This document shows, in pieces, positions 60,489-64,000 of a stretch of DNA of 64,000 bases. The notes beneath the pieces were generated by a model that was given only the letters and a program-made list of their open reading frames with translations, was not told where the DNA came from and searched no databases. The DNA is from Methanobrevibacter wolinii SH. GTDB lineage: Archaea; Methanobacteriota; Methanobacteria; Methanobacteriales; Methanobacteriaceae. A program made the position numbers and the translations under genes. The number at the start of each line of letters is the position of its first letter. The first letter of the stretch is position 1. The stretch covers positions 1-64,000 of the forward strand of contig NZ_JHWX01000007.1 in NCBI RefSeq assembly GCF_000621965.1, given 5' to 3'.

Positions 60489-61005
60489 TAAAATTCACAA
60501 CCTAAAATTAAAAATTCTAAACTAAATATAAACAAAAATTAATTATTAATTAAAAAAATTATATTAAACTTAGATTTTTTAAATTGTATACATTAATAAT
60601 TATTAACAAAACATATTAATAAATTTTTAGAGTATTTTATAAAATAAGAATAAAAAATCTAAAATAAAAATATAAAAAATTTTTTAATCAAAAATAGGCC
60701 TTGTTTAAATTATAATAACTAAAAATCTAAGATTTTTAAAAACATTTATTTTAAAATTAAAAATAGAAGCCAAGAATTAAACAATTAAAACTCATCATAA
60801 ATGAAAGAATACATCATTTCGAATTTGAAATAGAATCTATCAATTAAACAATTTAACAAAACTAAAAAAAATAAAAAATACAAGCTAACACCTAAAAACA
60901 TGAAAAATGAACCTTTTTGTTTATAGATATAAAAGTAAAATTAGATAATTATAAAATTCAGCGAAAATAATAAAAATAGTAAAAAAATAGATAAAATTAA
61001 AATAC
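60489..61005. other. AT-rich spacer with a small hairpin
   Basis: A 517-bp gap between lysC and the rps17e operon end. AATAGGCCTTGTTTAAATT near 60695 resembles an arm of the dispersed inverted-repeat family. AAAAATCT-A-AGATTTTT (about 60730) is a short hairpin that could end transcripts from rps17e. No gene seen. Confidence 0.5.
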
Positions 61006-61200
61006 TTAAGCTTGAGCTTCTTGTAATTTAATTAATCTAGTAATGTATCCAGCGATTTTATTTCTTAAATGTTTTGTACTAACAGTAGAATATTCAGATA
61101 CTAATTTTTTATTAGTTTCAAAGTCAGTAGTAAAATCGTTGTGGGTTTCAATAAGTTCTTTAGATATACGTTTTACAAAAGTAGTTCTTATATTTCCCAT
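61006..61200 (-). CDS. rps17e: Small subunit ribosomal protein eS17 (S17e)
   Basis: 64 residues. [20 protein letters not shown] and [27 protein letters not shown] fit archaeal S17e, which binds the 30S head. I start at the ATG at 61200: GGAGGC is seven bases upstream, whereas the ATG at 61206 touches the site. It lies 37 bp after the chorismate mutase gene, the same neighbourhood as in other Methanobacteriales. Confidence 0.95.
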   Translation of the reverse strand: MGNIRTTFVKRISKELIETHNDFTTDFETNKKLVSEYSTVSTKHLRNKIAGYITRLIKLQEAQA

Positions 61201-61237
61201 AATCATGCCTCCATAATTTTTAAAAAAATAAAATATA

Positions 61238-61567
61238 TTATTCTAAATTATCTAAGATATGTTTTTGTTCACGTTTACTTAAAATAGCCAACATAGTCAT
61301 GATTTGATCTAAAATATCTTTATCAATATTTTTTTCATTTGCTAACCTTTTAGCTTTCTCATGAACATTTTTTTCACGATTTGCATCGTAAATATCCATA
61401 CCTAAGTAAGTTTTAGCTTTAACGATATCTTCTGCAAGAGAAGTACGTTCATAAATAACATTAATTAAATCATTATCAAGTTCATCAATCTTTTTTCTAG
61501 AATTTTCAAGGACTTGTTTAGCTTCATCTTCACTATTAAACAACTCACTAACATCAGAATTTATCAT
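61238..61567 (-). CDS. Chorismate mutase (AroQ type)
   Basis: 109 residues, all-helical. It converts chorismate to prephenate for phenylalanine and tyrosine. The first long helix [32 protein letters not shown] has the Arg and Lys of the active site, followed by [17 protein letters not shown], and the C-terminal helix [13 protein letters not shown] supplies the closing residues. GGAGAT lies upstream of the ATG. It is probably cotranscribed with rps17e and perhaps with the shikimate kinase gene, 462 bp upstream. Confidence 0.92.
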   Translation of the reverse strand: MINSDVSELFNSEDEAKQVLENSRKKIDELDNDLINVIYERTSLAEDIVKAKTYLGMDIYDANREKNVHEKAKRLANEKNIDKDILDQIMTMLAILSKREQKHILDNLE

Positions 61568-62029
61568 GAAAAAAAATCTCCAAAATTTGTAATAATTATA
61601 ATAATAGAATTTTTAATCTTTATAATATTTAAATATATTGAATATTTAATTAATTTAAGATTTAGTTAAGATTTCTAAAAAATTATTAAACCAATTAAAC
61701 CTTAATTAAATAAACAATTATGTAGTTTATATTTCATTAATAATAAGTTTTAAAATTTCTTAAAATAATTATTTTTAAATAACAATAAGTTTATTTAATT
61801 TATTTTATTAAAGATTTAAATTGATTAAACTTTAATTTTAAATAATAACGTTGAAAACCTGTCTAATTAAAAAATATGATTTTTAAAATCTACTTAATTT
61901 TAAATCAAAATAAAATCTAACATGAATTCCAAATATTTCAATAAAAACATTATTTAAATAGAAATAAATCTAAATTTTAAGAATTTAGTAAAAACCTGAA
62001 ATTTAAAAAAGAAATTTTTATTTAATAAA
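61568..62029. other. AT-rich spacer, no gene seen
   Basis: The 462-bp gap between the shikimate kinase and chorismate mutase genes is long for two genes of one pathway. It probably carries a promoter for chorismate mutase and rps17e. No repeat or ORF seen. Confidence 0.5.
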
Positions 62030-62890
62030 TTACAATTCAATACTACCTTCATTATTAACTTTAGTCTCAATAATTTGACCTTCATAACTAGACCAAGCAT
62101 CTTTTACTTTGTCTATTGATTTATCAGTGACGATAGCAGAAATAGCTGAACCAGTACCAGATAAACCAGAAGCCAATGCGCCTGCAGATAAAGCATCCAA
62201 TTCAATATTTGGATCATATCCAAGTGCATTACTATATAGTAAACCATTTAAATTAAGTGCAAGATAATAGTTTTTATTCTTTGCTTGTTCAAATGCAAGA
62301 TCAACCATAGGTGCAATAAGTTGCATTCTTGAACGATCACTGTTATAAGTTGAAGATTCCCTATCAACTAAGAAAATTAAAACAGAATTCTCTTCCATAG
62401 GCTCCTTAACTAATAATTTTCTATTATAATTATCTGTAACTACAACACCACCAAAATAAGATGCTGAAGCATCATCAAATGAACCAGTAATTGTAACTTT
62501 TGCATCTAAAGAAGTATCAATCGCAATATTAAGAATCTCCATATCACTTAAAGGTTCCAAACCAAACTCATAGGCAATAAGAAGAGAAGTAGCTTTAACA
62601 ACACCGTTTGAAAGAGCGCTGCTACTTGATAAACCAGATGCAAGTGGAAGATTGGTTTTGGTCTTAACATCAACTCCACAATCAACACCATAATGATTTA
62701 AAACTGATTTCACACACATTTCCATAAGTTTTGTATCTACACCAATATCGGAATTAGCAAGAATTTTATCCTTATTATTTGTTTTAACCTCACATTCTAT
62801 ATTCAAATCAATACCAAATGCAGAACCATAACCAGAAGCTATTGCATTTATAATTGTAGCTGAACCTAAAGATTTAACTATTTTTTTCAA
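62030..62890 (-). CDS. aroK: Shikimate kinase, archaeal GHMP type
   Basis: 286 residues. It phosphorylates shikimate using the GHMP kinase fold, unrelated to bacterial AroK. The ATP-binding motif is NLPLASGLSSSSALSNG (about residues 84-100), and the third motif is ASGLSGTGSAISAIV near the C-terminus. The N-terminal SLGSATIINAIASGYGSAFG is typical of the archaeal enzyme. The start codon is TTG at 62890 behind AGGTGAT. It lies upstream of chorismate mutase in the same pathway. Confidence 0.95.
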   Translation of the reverse strand: MKKIVKSLGSATIINAIASGYGSAFGIDLNIECEVKTNNKDKILANSDIGVDTKLMEMCVKSVLNHYGVDCGVDVKTKTNLPLASGLSSSSALSNGVVKATSLLIAYEFGLEPLSDMEILNIAIDTSLDAKVTITGSFDDASASYFGGVVVTDNYNRKLLVKEPMEENSVLIFLVDRESSTYNSDRSRMQLIAPMVDLAFEQAKNKNYYLALNLNGLLYSNALGYDPNIELDALSAGALASGLSGTGSAISAIVTDKSIDKVKDAWSSYEGQIIETKVNNEGSIEL

Positions 62891-63252
62891 TTAATCACCT
62901 AAATATTAAAAAAATTTTAAATAAAAAATTTATAATTAAAGTAAAATTTATTAAAATAATTATATATAATTAATTAGTCTTATTTTAAAATAAGATTAAA
63001 TCCAATACTTAATAAATTAACTTAATAATTTTTTAAATTAAATAATTTATAAAATAAAAATTTTAATATTAAATCAAAATTCATTCTACTAAAAATGATT
63101 TAATAAATATTATTAAAACTTAAACTGAAAAAATAATCTTAAAAATTAAAGTATTCTATAGTTTTTAAATTGAAAATTAGAAATATAAGTAAATTCAATA
63201 ATTTAAAAAATTCGAATTGCAAAATTAAGGTTTTAATCTAGTGAGGATAAAA
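62891..63252. promoter_or_regulatory. Divergent spacer between aroK and sppA
   Basis: This 362-bp A/T-rich gap contains the promoters of both divergent genes. TATA-like candidates include AATTATATATAATTAATTA near 62957, which is nearly symmetrical and could serve either direction. Confidence 0.4.
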
Positions 63253-64000
63253 ATGGATGATAAAGCAAAATATTTTGGGTATGGAATTCTTGGTGGATTT
63301 CTTATTATTTTTATTATAATAATACTATTTTCAGTAATTGGTTCTACTGGATTATTTGGTAGTACAAGTGTTGCAGTCATTCCCATTTATGGTGAAATAT
63401 CCTATGGAAACAATGGTACTAATCAAGTAATTACTCCTGATGAATTTCAAAAGGCAATTACTGAAGCAGATAATGATCCATCAGTAGGTGCAATTGTTCT
63501 AGATATTAATTCACCTGGAGGAAGTACTGTTGCAAGTAATGAAATGATGGAAATGGTTAAAAATACATCAAAACCTACAGTTGCATGGATTGGTGAAAGC
63601 GGAACGTCTGGAGCATATCTTGTTGCTAGTGCTTGTGATAAGATTATTACAACAAATTCCTCAATGATTGGTAATATTGGTGCAATTATAACATTAACTG
63701 ATTTATCAAAATACTACAATAACACTGGAATAAATACATATTCTATTAAAAGTGGAGAATATAAAGACATAGGTGCAGACTATAGAAATTTAAGTCCAAA
63801 TGAAACCAAAATGCTTCAAAAAATTGTAGACCATGACGCAGATAACTTTAAAATAGAAATAGCTAAAAATAGGAAACTTTCAAAATCATATATCGACAAT
63901 ATTTCAAATGGAGAAATATATGATGGTTCAGAAGCGAAAGATAAAAAACTTGTAGATAAAATTGGTAGTAAAAAAGATGCAATAGAATATGGAAGAAAAA
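63253..64000 (+). CDS. sppA: Signal peptide peptidase SppA (partial, 3' end outside window)
   Basis: The first 249 codons of a membrane-anchored serine protease that cleaves signal peptides after secretion. It starts MDDKAKYFGYGILGG with a membrane helix (about residues 8-32), then an outside protease domain: VAVIPIYGEISYG, VLDINSPGGSTVASNEMM, the nucleophile in GESGTSGAYLVASACD, and the Lys in IKSGEYKDIG. GAGGAT precedes the ATG. The frame is open to the window end, so it is truncated only by the window. Confidence 0.95.
   Translation, partial: MDDKAKYFGYGILGGFLIIFIIIILFSVIGSTGLFGSTSVAVIPIYGEISYGNNGTNQVITPDEFQKAITEADNDPSVGAIVLDINSPGGSTVASNEMMEMVKNTSKPTVAWIGESGTSGAYLVASACDKIITTNSSMIGNIGAIITLTDLSKYYNNTGINTYSIKSGEYKDIGADYRNLSPNETKMLQKIVDHDADNFKIEIAKNRKLSKSYIDNISNGEIYDGSEAKDKKLVDKIGSKKDAIEYGRK

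Overview
This window comes from a very AT-rich methanogenic archaeon of the Methanobacteriaceae. Methanosphaera is my best guess and Methanobrevibacter the main alternative. The evidence is a methanogen 16S rRNA end, an mtrH gene for the methyltransfer step of methanogenesis, corrin and F430 tetrapyrrole genes (cbiF, cobQ, cfbA), a thermosome, LonB, archaeal-type shikimate kinase and thymidylate synthase, mevalonate genes, TATA-type promoters, archaeal class III signal peptides, and a large adhesin-like surface protein of the kind expanded in gut Methanobacteriaceae. Genes are separated by long AT-rich spacers rich in short tandem and dispersed repeats. Many starts are preceded by GGTGAT or GTGAT ribosome binding sites, and at least four are TTG codons.

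Layout. 1-266: 5' end of a 16S rRNA on the minus strand. 1.4-4.3 kb: a lipid-linked sugar phosphotransferase, two pilin-like class III signal peptide proteins, and the Ni/Co chelatase cfbA. 4.5-12.6 kb: a metal P-type ATPase, cbiF, a VOC protein, thymidylate synthase, core MetE and the DUF1894/DUF1890 pair. 13-17 kb: a 3-hydroxyacyl-CoA dehydrogenase-like protein, a polytopic membrane protein, tRNA-Ala and a DUF354 protein. 17.2-18.7 kb: a gene-free region with two copies of an iron-box-like promoter module. 18.7-23.6 kb: a coiled-coil protein, hypB, hypA, prs and a DUF4013 membrane protein. 24-30 kb: an accessory surface region with a frameshifted adhesin-like gene, a decayed IS630-type insertion sequence with 32-bp inverted ends, and a two-repeat anchored surface protein. 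30-36.8 kb: a 5-formyl-THF cyclo-ligase-like protein, lonB, a small secreted protein, cobQ and a YczE-like membrane protein. 37-41.2 kb: a minus-strand redox/acetyltransferase cluster (two hexapeptide acyltransferases, an Fe-S aldo/keto reductase, a flavodoxin) with a TetR regulator and its probable operator. 41.4-43.6 kb: thiolase and HMG-CoA synthase. 44.5-51.4 kb: thermosome, methyltransferase, mtrH and an SNF-type transporter. 51.7-53 kb: two tRNA-Gly genes, then two tandem paralogous three-helix membrane proteins behind a hairpin-rich leader. 54-56 kb: a repetitive coiled-coil protein with a winged-helix end. 56.4-60.5 kb: the lysC-dapA-dapB-asd operon. 61-62.9 kb: rps17e, chorismate mutase and shikimate kinase. 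63.25 kb to the end: sppA, running out of the window.

Function. Several genes serve methanogen cofactors: cfbA for F430, cbiF and cobQ for the corrinoid, hypA/hypB for NiFe hydrogenase maturation, and mtrH and MetE as corrinoid or methyl users. LysC-DapA-DapB-Asd gives lysine, threonine and methionine precursors, and also lysine for the pseudomurein wall. The most interesting items are the antiparallel-looking pair of half-transporter proteins with a structured leader (52.2-53.0 kb), the orphan duplicated iron-box modules (17.6 and 18.3 kb), the in-frame duplicated class III signal peptide (3.0 kb), the frameshifted adhesin (26.5 kb) and a dispersed family of about 110-bp inverted-repeat elements.
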